Source: Ehretia macrophylla (taxonomy: Eukaryota > Streptophyta > Magnoliopsida > Boraginales > Ehretiaceae). From it: a stretch of 64,000 nucleotides of DNA. The stretch spans positions 3,725,501-3,789,500 of the forward strand of contig CM075765.1 of the NCBI GenBank assembly GCA_037974665.1. The letters are read 5' to 3'. This document shows positions 33,151-44,790 of this stretch, piece by piece (position 1 is the first letter of the stretch; every line of letters begins with the position of its first letter). A program made the translations under genes and the position numbers. A model generated the notes under the pieces. That model saw only the letters and a program-made list of their open reading frames with translations, searched no databases and had not been told where the DNA came from.

Positions 33151-36100
33151 TGTGACACCCCGAACCCATCACTTCATTAAATGGTTAACTTAGATGTAAT
33201 TTAGCTAATTACTTCATTTTTTTTTCATATTTTCATAAATTTCAACTATTTCTGTTCATGCATTTTATATTTTTATAAAATACTACATATTTTTGGGGGA
33301 CTATAGCCCCTGACCGTGCCTGCATTGCATATCAGGATCAACGGGAAAAAATTCGCGAAATGTCTGATGAATAGTACCAGCGGTATTTTTTCAGATTTTT
33401 CAGATTTTTGGCATTTTGTTTTGCTGAAATTTAATCACCAAAATGACCCATTTACCCTTACTAAAATACTTTAATTGCTTGACCTACCCTTTGACCATCT
33501 CATGAGAATATTATAAGCCAAGAAACAAAAACAAAAAATGGGTCAAAAAAAGGACAAAAAAGAGTTACGGGAATAGTAATTTCTCAAAAAAAAATTTACT
33601 CCTTGCTTCATTCTTGCTTCCATTGCTTTTCAAATTGGTTGTGCTTCATCCTTAAGAACTTAAGACCATTCTTTGATCTTCAAAAGAGGTGAGGGTGCAT
33701 TCTATTTTTGTATTAAATTCAATTAAAGTTTATATTATTATTTTTGTGATCTAATATTGTAGAGGTTTAATTCTTGTTCCGTTGTTTCTTATATGCTCTA
33801 ATGACTTTATTGAATATATTTAATGGTTTAAAATGCTTGTTGAATGCTTGAAAATGAAAATGGCACTTGGGGAAGATGATGAATATTGCTAAACTAGGGT
33901 TTCCGAAAAAAGTTACAATTTAATTTGATTCGAGACTTCTAGTAGTTGCTAATTAGGTCCATAAGCGTGGGAAAAATGTTAATTGCACTTGCTATGTTCA
34001 AAATTTGAGGAATTTGATCAAAATAGGCTACTTTAATAAGGGGTTTCGGGTTTAACTTGAATCCGTGCACGTTTTGAGATTATGGCTAGTCTTTATTAAG
34101 TATTGAAACCTTAGAAGTGCTTTCGTTTCACTTGTTTGGGTTCTGAAATTGGTACTTCTAGTGTAAACCCACAAAGAGGCATTTTTGGTGTTTTTGTGTA
34201 CTTGTGCTTTAGGTTATGATTTGGAGGTTCTAAATGAGGTATTTAGGTATCCTTAGATTGGTAGGATGGTTAACTAGCTTAACTTAATCATTGAATTCCG
34301 ATAGGAAGCTAAATAGCTTAGTTGAACAAAGGGGAAATGAATGAATTAATTGTTTTAGTACTTGTATTACTTTGTAGTTTCTCCTAGCGTGTCTAAATGC
34401 TATTCTAAGGTATGTGTGAGCTTTTGGTTAAGTTTTGTGAAAAGTATAATATTGACCCTTTTGTGTTCGCATAGTTAATTTCATGATAATTGCTTTATAA
34501 TTGAGTAATTAAATGTTTATATGCCTTTGTATAGTGTACGTATTATAGTAGTGAAGTCTCGTGAATTAAGTTGCTTGGTTTACATGGCTTTGGTTGAGTA
34601 TGAATTTAGAATGGACTAAAGGAACTAGTAATGAACCACGGTAATAATTGTCGTTAGTTGATTCTTGATTGATTGGATAAATGCTTAAATGTACTTATGT
34701 AGCAAGTTCATCTATTCTGAGAAGGTGTGAGTTAAGTTATATCGATACTAGGTAAAGATTGAGTAAACATGTTTATATTGCTTATTAACTTCATTATATG
34801 TGTAAAGATATGCTTATATAACTTATTGGTTAGATGTTATATAATGTTTCTACTTATATGAATGGCTATGTATATGTTATTTATTATGCTATTGTCTTTG
34901 TCTGATACTTGGAAATTAAAGAATGTTACATATGTGATCACTTGAGTTTATGTATTGTTCAAATATTGATTAGAATGATTGTTAAACTATGAAATATATT
35001 GTTAGTTATGTGAATTAAAGGGAATCAAATAGAGTTGGATAAATTAATGGCTTTATGAACTAACTTTAGTGGAGAATAAGAAATCACTTCTTATGCATAT
35101 AGTTGATGTATTAGGTAGTGATAATTGAAGGGAATTGATGCTTTTGGAGAATATTGAGGGAATCTTGGCTTAATTCGCGCAGGTTTGGCTTCCTAAAAGG
35201 TGAGGGATCATTTCTATGTGCATTCTATGTGTCTTATCTTGTTATATGCTAAATATTCGATACTAAGTGATTTAAGTGTTTTAGTTGGATTAGTTTAGCA
35301 ATTATAGACTAATGAATGTATCATATTTCATCATATGGCGTGATTGATGATGTGTGTGCTCGAGGATAACCTCTTTTGTTGTCCTCCTTGTTTGTATATC
35401 GGCTTATTTTGTTATATTGTTATTATTATTGCTTCTTGTGTTATTGAGTCAATGGTTGCGCAACCTTATCGTCGGGGCGGATGCAATGGGCCTCTCTAGG
35501 CGGCAGCGGGCTTGCCAGGGTTGGTTGCTCTAGCTCCGTACCCTATTCCCTCACTCGTCTAGTCTGGAGATTGCTAGGGGGTGTTGGGTCGTAGGATTGG
35601 GTACATCCGGAGTACCCTTTGGTGTTTGGGATGCCGGTATATCGTGATCGAGTCGTGGTTCATGGATCGAGAATCGAAGACTTGCAGTGATAAGGGTTAT
35701 CGATCGTATCCTTTTTAAAGTGTGGTATTAGAATTGTTAACCATTGTTTATTTATTGTATTAAATGTGTTAATTTGCTACATTGCACGAACCCCCGGTAT
35801 ATTGTTCATGTTTCCCCTTCCTCGCTGAGTATACATGTTATATACTCACTCTCGTAATCTCAGAGGTAGAAAAGAAGGCTCGAGAGTTTCGTGATTGATT
35901 ATGATGGCTTACGTGGATTGTCATTGAATACAGTTTTGTAATTGTAAAGTTAAAATTAGAATTTATTGATAGTTGCGAATGGGTTGTAATATTGTAATAA
36001 CTTGAAATCTTTACTTTATTGTCTAGTAGTTGCATGCTTGCATGTTTTGACTGGTTGACGGACTTAAATTATAAGAAAGAAAACTAGTTAATGTTAGAGT

Positions 36101-36406
36101 GGTATGATAAGTAAGATTATAATCATGAACCTCTAACAGTTAATGAATACATGCTTGTATGTTTGACGTTTAAGTTAGTCTAAGGCTCTGATGGCTTTGA
36201 GACGGGGCATGGTTGGAGTTGGAGTTGTATGAGAATGATGTGGGTTATATTTGTGGCTTTATTTACTGTTTACAAGTATCCAGTTAGTCCTATAAACAGG
36301 GAAAACTCCGTCCATTTTTCTTAAATTTTGTGACCGGATTTGGTATTGGGATGAGTATAGATTGTTTAATAGATCTTCTGGTTTCGTGAGGGGCTGGGGT
36401 ATTACA
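33151..36406 (+). repeat. T2 3' LTR
   Basis: 3256 bp. It lacks about 18 bp present near the start of the other T LTRs (after the CACTTCATTAA word) and about 30 bp near 35855, just after stem-loop 2. Stem-loop 1 at 35362-35386, GC module about 35450-35680, stem-loop 2 at 35827-35847 with one mismatch. Confidence 0.92.
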
Positions 36407-36429
36407 GAAGGTGGAACCACAACAGAGAT

Positions 36430-37030
36430 GCTACGGCATGGACAATCTTTCTTTGCACATGCAACGGCTCTAGATCAAAATACACAAGCATCCAACAGTT
36501 ATTACTACAAACTAAGTTAATGTGAATACTTAGTAGTAGAAATAAGCTTGTATATAATTATAAATCAAAAAGAATAACACTTATCTTTTTTCGTTCTTTG
36601 GCTAAGAGCATCAAGGAAGAAGATATAGTTCTCACATCGTAGATAGCGTGGACTAGCCTCCTTCACAAGTGTAAAAGTCATAGATCGTAACACACAAACA
36701 TCAAAATGTTATTTCTACAAACTAAGTAGATGTAATAGCTACTTAGTAGTAAATTAGAGCTTGCATATAAATATAAAGCAAAAAGAATAACACTTATCTT
36801 TTTTCGTGCTTTAGCCGATAGCATCAAGGAAGAAATTATAGTTCTCACCTTTTTCTTCGTTCCCGTTGATGAACGAAATGACAATGAAACGAGATGGCAT
36901 GGACTAGCCTCCTTCCCAAGTATAAAGGTCATAGATCGAAACACCCAAGCATCCAATAGCCAACACTACCAACTAAGTAAATGTGCTAGCTTCTCGGTGA
37001 AAGATCAAAACTTGTATAAAGTTAGAAGGC
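36430..37030. repeat. Diverged tandem repeats in C1 LTR
   Basis: Roughly 210-250-bp units. The word TAGATC followed by A-rich sequence and CAAGCATCCAA recurs at 36471, 36681 and 36932. Between the first two and the second and third are copies of AAAAAGAATAACACTTATC and AGCATCAAGGAAGAA. The third unit is partial. No gene. Confidence 0.75.
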
Positions 37031-37455
37031 AAGAGAAAAATTCTACCACCCTATCTTTACAATGGCCGAAAATACCATGAAAGAAAGGAGAGAATTTTGT
37101 CATCTTTTTGCTCTTGTGTTGGCCGAATATCAACAACAAAAGAGTAGAATAGTTGGCCTTTATATAGAGTCTTGAGTTGTGTAAGATTGTAACAAATGGC
37201 ATGTTATGTCTTCTCAAGACATCATTCTTTTGCCAAGTGTCAATCATGCACACACTCAAGCCAACTTGTTCTTTGCCTTTTTGTGCAATTTGTTGTTTGT
37301 TCTCTAGTATTTCGTCCACTGGTGTTTTGTCTTCTAGTGTTTCGTCCACTAGTGCAAGTTGTTTTTTGTCTTTTAGTGCAAGTTATCTTGTCTTCTAATG
37401 ACAACTTTCCAATAATTAATTCTAATCCCCATTAGAATAACTAATTGGAAATAGA

Positions 37456-37658
37456 CCCCAATACTTTTAGTATTTACACTTTGGCCCAATACTTTTAGTA
37501 TTTGTACTTTTACCCTAATACTTTTAGTATTCACACTTTGACCCCAATACTTTTAGTATTTGTACTTTGGCCCTAATACTTTCAATATCTATACTTTGGC
37601 CTGAATACTTTCAGTATTTGCACTTTGGCCCCAATACTTTTAGTATTTGTAGTTTTGG
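37456..37658. repeat. 29-bp minisatellite x7, each unit a small hairpin
   Basis: Units start at 37456, 37485, 37513, 37542, 37571, 37600 and 37629. Nearly all contain AATACTTTTAGTATT, an inverted repeat (AATACT/AGTATT, loop TTT), followed by a CACTTTGG-like spacer. It lies in the middle of the C1 LTR. Confidence 0.92.
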
Positions 37659-38817
37659 CCCGCTTAACTATTAACGTCCAAAATAAACAATGTTAACTCT
37701 TTAACGTGTTTCCAACTTAATATCAAGCTCGTTAATTGCCTTATTCTTGATATTCTTTTTGTGTGTGACTTTCTAGATTTATAACCGTATAGCAATGAAG
37801 GACTATTAAACGCTTTTAATCTATTCTGAGAATGTCTCCGTCATTCTTCGGAATACCCTCATGTTCAAGAGTTACGTCTAGCAACATACGAGCATCATGA
37901 CAATTTATACAGTAATAAAGTCCAACTCCTATGAATCTATTTATTATCGCGAATTAGCGTGCAATCCGTTTTTTCCATTAAATATGTCCCGATCGTTGTA
38001 GGGACCATGATACGATTAAGTCCACTAAATGATTCTATGCTTATATCTATTTGGTGGAATAAGAGATAACACCTATGGAACCCTTTCCATCATTTCATCT
38101 GTTATGTGCCCCGGACGAGGACTTCCTCATTCAACAACCGAAATAAGATCGTATAGGACATCGCCTCACGTCAGAGGTTCACGGATCCTATCTTGACAAT
38201 TACCTATCAGTTCATACCACAAAACTAAAATGTGAAAGGTCATAACCTACATTTTGGAAGATGGGTATTGTCTAGATGCAGTATTTAAGCCCTAATATAA
38301 CCGGCAGCCATAGTTTCTCAAGTCAAAGGATTAATTTGCACAATTCGCAATGAATAACAAACTATTAATCCAAAGTCATGTAGTTTGTTATTCTGGTCAT
38401 ATTCAGTGATTCGTTCAACTAACAATCATCCATATGTAAGTCAGTCGCATCCCTATGCTGTTATGGCACAAGGCTCACCATCCTTTATCATTAATATCTT
38501 TATGTTAATCAAAGGTAACTTACATATGATAGCCCGTACTTAATTATTCTAGTCCCGGTTGAATAGTCTGAGGGCTATGAATCATTTTGAATGTTTATCA
38601 TATCGAAGAAATATGCTAATGTATTCTAAACTCTTTTAGAATATATTTCTTCTCTGAAAAATATTAAGGCCACATTCATATAATAGGAATGACGGAGAAT
38701 ATGAACGTCACAAATAAGTCAATATGTAAACAAACATATAGACGTAAATGCCATTAGGTACAAGTTGATGCCAAAATAGGTCATCTAACTATATAGCATT
38801 AGGGTATATCTCCAACA

Positions 38818-39319
38818 TTAGCTTGACAGCTTGCACCATGCAAAATTAACTCTAAAGAGTCGCCACCTAAACACTTATCTTCTTAAGCTACTTGTTTCGT
38901 CCCAAACTTACCTAGCTTGCTGGTTTGTCCTTTGCCGCTATAATGCTCTAATTCGAGCTTGCCACGCTAACAAATTACACCAAACTTCATCATTTGCTTC
39001 ATTATTCCTTTACCACCAACAAAACTCTCTACACGTAGCGATTAAACACTAAGCCACGATATGCATTTATCGCTACTAAGCAAAGCTATCATCCTACATC
39101 AAAGACTGAAAGCCCGGTTCGGGCAAGCTATATTATGGAACTGATTTGACCGAATTGGGTCTAACAGAACAATATCTCGATCTTAATAAGGAATTGAAAT
39201 CTGGAAGGGCCGGTAAGAATCAATGCGATAGCGAGGTTGAGCAGTAGCGAAGGCCTGGTTCATACTTTAAGAAAGAGTATATGTGAAGGTTCAGATCGAA
39301 GATCTTCGCGAGACGGCCC
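38818..39319. other. Unassigned sequence beside C1
   Basis: No recognisable gene or repeat. A short 73-codon frame at 38831-39052 has no recognisable feature. This is the pre-insertion DNA next to C1. The right end may belong to the LINE remnant that follows. Confidence 0.4.
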
Positions 39320-39790
39320 TGGAGCACCATAGCATGTCGACAATAAAGGAGGACATACTGGACGTAATCACTCCCTTGGTTGGGGGCTGTGCCAGCCCAA
39401 TCCTTTAAATTGATGGATTCCCATGTCTTTTTTATTCTCACTATTATAAGATTTTTGAAGATGACCTGATCAAGGCGGTTCACAATTTCTTTGCTGAAGG
39501 CGCTCTTAAGCCCTAAGTTTGAATTCAAATTCAATTGCCCTTATTTCGATTCCGAAAGTCGAAAGTCTTTCACACTTTCACCAATTCTGACTTACCTTTA
39601 TTTATGGTATATTTGAAGGAGAGCCTTCTCACTTTTTTCTAAAAAATGCTCTAATGCTCGAAGAATGAGTTTAATTCTCCCTAGAATCAATTTGAAGGTG
39701 TTTACAAGCTTGTTTGATAGAACAAGGCATGAAGTAACTCGACCAATAGGAAGAGGAATGGAGTTGGCAACAACAACCTTTTCTCCTTTC
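39320..39790 (+). pseudogene. LINE (L1-type) reverse-transcriptase remnant
   Basis: Plus-strand translation in one frame from 39340 gives TIKEDILDVITPLVGG, then DGFPCLFYSHYYKIFEDD (from 39412) and LIKAVHNFFAEGALKP with a stop at 39514-39516. These fit the PDGF...F and AV..FF blocks of plant non-LTR RTs, with one stop between them. After a frame change the sequence continues with SIAL-IPKV and a QF-stop-LTFIY stretch (39522 on) corresponding to the FRPI...YK block. The catalytic YADD region is not seen. Heavily decayed. Identification is from motif order only. Confidence 0.55.
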
Positions 39791-40579
39791 TTTCTTTCCC
39801 TTTTTGTCTTCCACATGCCTACTCGATTGGATCCTCTTCCCTTCCCTTTTCTAAAAAGCCTAATTAGTCTGAAATCAGTTACTGATGCTTTGTTGAATGA
39901 AGAAGAAGCTTGTTTCAAGATCATTTGTTCCTTCTACCTCACTCCTCACCGAAACCAGAAGGCACAAATGAATGGAAAAGGAAGATTAGAAGCTCAACTT
40001 TAAGTCAAGAAGGGTAGGGGAGTCGTTGTGCCTATAATCTCAACAGTTTTGGTTAAAAGGTTTTTTCTTTTTTCCACGCATCTATTAAAAAATGTAGAAT
40101 CCACACTTTCATCAATTTTAAATGCCCAACAGGCTGGGTTTTGGTTTAGCATGAAGAGATAAGGACATAAGTTATGAAATTGTTCTCACACTTATCCATC
40201 TTATCAAGCCAACAACATATAGCAGCAGTCCGTCAAATATTTTAAAAAGTTTTCAGGGAAAAAAATTCTTCAATCTAGTAAGCTATCTATCAACAACAAG
40301 GGGGCTATTCGTAGTAAAAAAACTAGACGACTAGATGGATTCCAACTGAACTTCAACTTCAACTTGGTTGATTAATTCAGGGGCAGTGCTGGAACATAAT
40401 TAAGGACGATTAACCTATGCCTATAGACTTGTATAATCATCTTAGCATTAACAGCCTATACCGTCCACGTCCTACTTAAGCAAATGATTTAGCAAAGCTA
40501 CAAAACAACCATTATCTACCTATCATCGTGCTACTATTTCTTCTCCTAGCCACGCAGCAGCTTGCCTTATAATAACTAA
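39791..40579. other. Unassigned sequence left of E-solo
   Basis: No supportable gene. Overlapping sense and antisense frames (39598-40003) have low-complexity, Lys/Phe-rich products and no domain. Ends with the E-solo target copy ACTAA (40575-40579). Confidence 0.4.
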
Positions 40580-43500
40580 TGTAACGCCCCGATCCCTCAC
40601 GAGACCGGAGGCTCTAATAACCATGCTATTCTCAACCCAATACCAAACCCGGTCACAAAATTTTAGGGAAAAACGGATAGAGTTTTCTCTGTACCGCGGA
40701 CATTTTTCAAACCTGTAAATACTCAAAATAGCCACAATATACTAAAACAAGATTTTATAATTAAAATTCAAAGGTTCAAGGTCATCCAAGCCAGGAGACA
40801 AACAACAGCTCCAAATCACACATGCATGCACCCAACTTAATTTTTCATTAAACCTTTTTAACATGCCATCCTATGATAACATTAGAGCAATTTTAGAAGT
40901 TGAAATCAACACCTCTAAACATACACCCCCAAGCATGCAAGAACTAAAAAGAGAATTAAAAGTTATTACAAGCCATAATATCTCAAAGTTAACATTACAA
41001 CCAATAGCTTTCAACTTGTAACTACAAGAATATACATAGCCTTAAGGCCACAAAATAGATCATGCTATAGCAATACAAGTACACCATGTAACAACAAGAA
41101 GGCAAATCCACCTTAGACAACAAACACACAACAACTAGGGCAAAGGCTCAGCCTGAACTTCTTCATCTTCCACTAGCACCTCAACTAGTTGGGGTTCACC
41201 CTCAGTACTTCCTGAAACATGTCTAGCGAGGTATGAGCAATCACAATTGCTCAGTGAGGGATAAGGTCTACCGGGGACGTGCAATGCAGCAACTTAACAC
41301 AATTAATACAATAGATAAACAGTGAATAACAATTTTAATACCACATTTTAAAAGGATACAATCGATAACCCTTATCACTCCAAATCTTCGATCCCCGATC
41401 CACGAACCACGATCTCGATCTCGATATGCCGGCATCCCTTACACCAATGGGTACTCCGGATGTACCCGATCCTACGACCCAACACCCCCTGGCAATCTCC
41501 GGACCAGGTGAGTGAGGGAATAGCAGACGGAGCTAAGGCAACCAATACTAGCAAGCCCGATGTCGCCCAGCAAGGCCATCGCATCTGCCGCGACAATGAG
41601 GTTGTGCAACCACGATGCAATGCAAGAATGATAACAATGACAATATAATCAGGAAACACATTTAAGGACAAAGTAAGTTGTTCTCGCACCAAGTTACAAT
41701 TTAGCAATAATAAGCATATATCAATTACGCAATTATACTAAACAATATACTCTTTTAGAAAGAAAATAAACTATGATGCACGTAAGGATGCAGGTCCCTC
41801 ACCTCTACCGAGCTCCAAGATGTAAGTTTGAATCACATCATTTCCAGTCACCTTGAACCTATGAGCAAACATTACTTCAATTACTCTTTAACTACAACAT
41901 TCATTCTAAGTTAGCTAACTTATAACTTCGCTTATTTAGCATATATACAATATCTATTAGAATTCTATTTTTAACAAAACACCACTTTTATATACTTTAA
42001 CTTAACATATATTCCATATTTTCAATAGTCTACAAGTTAATTAAGAAGATAGTTCAAAAACTTAAATGAGAATGATTCAACCAGCATGCTATAACTAGAT
42101 ATAAATCGAGCTAGAATTTAGTTTAACTAAAATCAACACATGAGCCTGCAGTTACTCATACTATTTCTCATTTTACTTTAGTTAATAACTTGTACAAGAA
42201 ATTAATTCACTCCACATAACAATAAACTAGCCATTAACTCAACTCAAAGAATTTCTCCAAAGAATTTATAGATAATAAAGGTTAGGTCACTTTAATGTTC
42301 AAATGACACATTCATTCACAATGACACTACCCAGTCTTTTACTACTTTAATGAACTTCTAATTCATATTCTACTTTACTTACAATAGTTAGTAATATCTC
42401 TATGAAGATAGCCCAACATTAGCACATTGGGAAAGAAATGCATTTATCAACTAATATAAAAGTTAACTATCAACCATTTAATAACTAAAATACTTTTTTT
42501 GTAAAATAACTAATCTTCAATTTTAGCTTCTAATATATCACTAGTAGTATTAACTTAAGTTAATTACATTTAACATATAATAGACACCTATCAACTTACA
42601 ATTAACCTTACATGTAGTTTCAAAAAGCATTAAATACATTCTTTCACATAGTTTACTTGACCTTTCTAAGTGTTCACTAGTTGCACATTGATAACAACAA
42701 CTAATTCTAACAGTTGAATTGTTTAGCATATATAGAAACATTACTATGTCTAAAGGTGGTGACCATCACAACTCTACTAGCATTTCTCATTCACAGTCGA
42801 ATAGAATAGCTTTCAATTTAAATTAACTTTACTAGCAATTAGATTTCAATTACAATTCATGAAAACAACATAACTATAAGAGCCCCATTACGTTATTAAT
42901 CATCCAAGGACACTACACAATAAGGTCTTGATTGAATACATCCAATTAGAACTGAATTATATCATTACTATAGCAAAATAACAACAAAATTCAGATTCTC
43001 GCGTAACAGGGCATTTCTGACACATCTCACCAAAATGATCATAACTTGCTCTAGACAACTCCGATTAATGCACCGTAAAAAGCTGTAGAAACTAGACTCG
43101 TAAGGCTTTCTAATGGTATATAATTCAACCCTTAATCCTTCTCCAATTAATACAGTTTTAAGCTCGAAGTTGCCTTTATGCAGTTAGAATAGAAGCAGTT
43201 TATACAAGCAAATAAGCAGTTTTACAAAAGGGCATATACAAGATATAATTAGAATTACATCAAAAGTTCCACACCAACTTGAAACTACATTTAAACATTC
43301 AAGAAGTCATGCCAAGGTCTTAGAAGCACGAGACAATCGAAATTGCACCTAAACCCCTTTGTTATTCAAGCTATTTCTCCTCCAAACCAAAGTTAATGAT
43401 TCAAATTTAAAGGGAAACTCTACCAACCTTCTAACTAACCCTCAAGGAACCCTTTTAACCCTATAACTCATTCAAACGCCCGCAATAACCTCGAAAGCCC

Positions 43501-44582
43501 CAAATTCTCTCTTATAGCTTTACACTACACCTACCTCATCCGGACTTCAAACAAGGATTAGCAAAGCTTCTATAGCACCTAGGTAGCCTAAGGATACCAA
43601 AAGTAGAGCCCGAATCCACCCGAATTCGTTTTAACCCCGAAACTCCTTTATTAAAGTCGACTATTTTATGTTTTATGCGATTTTAGAGCAATTCAAGTGC
43701 ACAGGGCTATTAGACTACCTTCATTAGCACTTAAGGAATCTATTAGGAGTGTTGAATCAAGCTAATTCGAGCAATTACACAAAACCCTAGAAAAAATGTC
43801 ATTATTCATCTCATGAATTAAACTAACGATTCCAACCGTTTAAAAAGCGAAACAATGGTTCAAATATGTTCTCTAGCACTCATATACAAGGTATAATAGC
43901 ATAGATAATCAATACAATAGCATTTGAACGTATTTTCAACAAATCAAGAAAATAGCAACTATTTTAAAATGCGAAAATAAGCCGTGAAATCCCTCACCAA
44001 TGCGCGTAGGAGCTCCTAGGAGGCTGGTAGACACCCTAAACCACTTGCACCTAGCTTGACTTGGCTTGGAATGATGATTTGTTAAGCAAAAAAACTCTAT
44101 TTCTTCTCCTATGCAATTCTCGGATTTGCTACAGTGTTTTCAGCATGCTCTCTTTCTTTTTTTTTTGTTTTGTTTTGCTAAGTTATGAGCTAATGTGTGT
44201 GTTGTGTGAGTTATATATTAAATGGGGCTAAGTTGCTTGCTTAAATGGTTCACTAAATGCGCTTAGTTAGCTTTAAACGAGCCTAGATAGTAAAATGAAT
44301 GCTAGCTAATTCATTCTCTAAGTTATGTTACGTAACACTATTCATACAACTACAAAAATCATTTTCTAAACGAGCTCTTCTATCGCCTCTAGCTCAAATG
44401 CACATTTTTCCCACTACTCTAACAATTAATATGATTTAATAAAAATGCTAATTCGCTAATAGTATGAAGTTAAAAACGGAGTGAATAGTAATTTAAGAAG
44501 ACAGTTAATAATGCACAGAAGGAAATGCGCAAACAAGGGATGCAACAGTAATTGAATGCATGGCTAAAACTCGGGCGTCACA
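40580..44582 (-). mobile_element. E-solo: unusually long E-family solo LTR
   Basis: 4003 bp flanked by ACTAA (40575-40579 and 44583-44587). Minus strand: begins TGTGACGCCCGAG at 44582, ends GGGGCGTTACA at 40580. Both ends match the E3 LTRs (2.3-2.5 kb) and are related to A1. About 1.5 kb (roughly 41660-43178) is extra relative to E3, between the TATA-like box (about 43191) and the GC-rich module (about 41400-41625). Stem-loop 2 at 41235-41252 has perfect arms GAGCAAT/ATTGCTC. No internal region or coding sequence. Open frames (e.g. 41375-41707) are not shared in frame with other copies. Confidence 0.88.
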
Positions 44583-44790
44583 ACTAATCACCTACATCAT
44601 TATTGAAAAATAGAACCATTATGGCCTAGGGATGCTTGCATGCTTGCCAACGGGAACTAGTAGCTAAGGTGAGTCATGTGATCTAAATAAGCAACATCTG
44701 AACAATTGGTATGTATAAATACTCTGCACCTTCAGCGATTAAGAATACACACACACAACATTTCAGATTGCACACACAAGCTAAGAACAT
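44583..44790. other. Unique stretch with TATA box upstream of C2
   Basis: About 200 bp not resembling the surrounding elements. TATAAATA at 44714-44721 is followed by a CA-rich stretch typical of a plant 5' leader, then the C2 LTR begins. It could be the promoter end of a host gene or of another element. No coding sequence follows. Confidence 0.35.

Larger units (their letters stand above)
28416..36406 (+). mobile_element. T2: second complete LARD-like element
   Basis: 7991 bp: LTR 28416-31703 (3288 bp), internal 31704-33150 (1447 bp, exactly as in T1), LTR 33151-36406 (3256 bp). Flanks GAATG (28411-28415) and GAAGG (36407-36411) differ at one base. PBS TGGTATCAGAGC at 31706-31717, palindrome 33114-33133, PPT AAGGAGGGGAGGA 33138-33150. 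No gag-pol. It is inserted in the C1 LTR, close to its end. Confidence 0.92.
28198..38817 (-). mobile_element. C1: 5' LTR of a copia-like element, split by T2
   Basis: Minus-strand LTR starting at 38817 with TGTTGGAGATATACCCTAA, a start typical of plant Ty1/copia LTRs, and ending at 28198 with CCATTTCA beside a PBS. Without T2 it is about 2.62 kb. Its start region matches the C2 LTR at 44791-45810. It contains diverged ~210-250-bp repeats (36430-37030) and a 29-bp hairpin minisatellite (37456-37658). The coding region would lie left of H1, outside the window, so the copia assignment rests on LTR ends only. TTAGC (38818-38822) should be one target-duplication copy. Confidence 0.65.

Noticed and set aside
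19682-36406. T1 and T2 as a single segmental tandem duplication.
   Set aside because: Different target duplications (ATAAC; GAATG/GAAGG) and different host positions show separate insertions.
37005-37435. Frames of 73-114 codons on both strands in the C1 LTR.
   Set aside because: They lie in LTR sequence next to repeats and show no domain.
37456-37658. CRISPR-like array.
   Set aside because: Units are direct 29-bp repeats without unique spacers, within a plant LTR.
39598-40003. Overlapping sense and antisense frames of about 110 codons.
   Set aside because: Both are low-complexity and overlap the LINE remnant. No family pattern.
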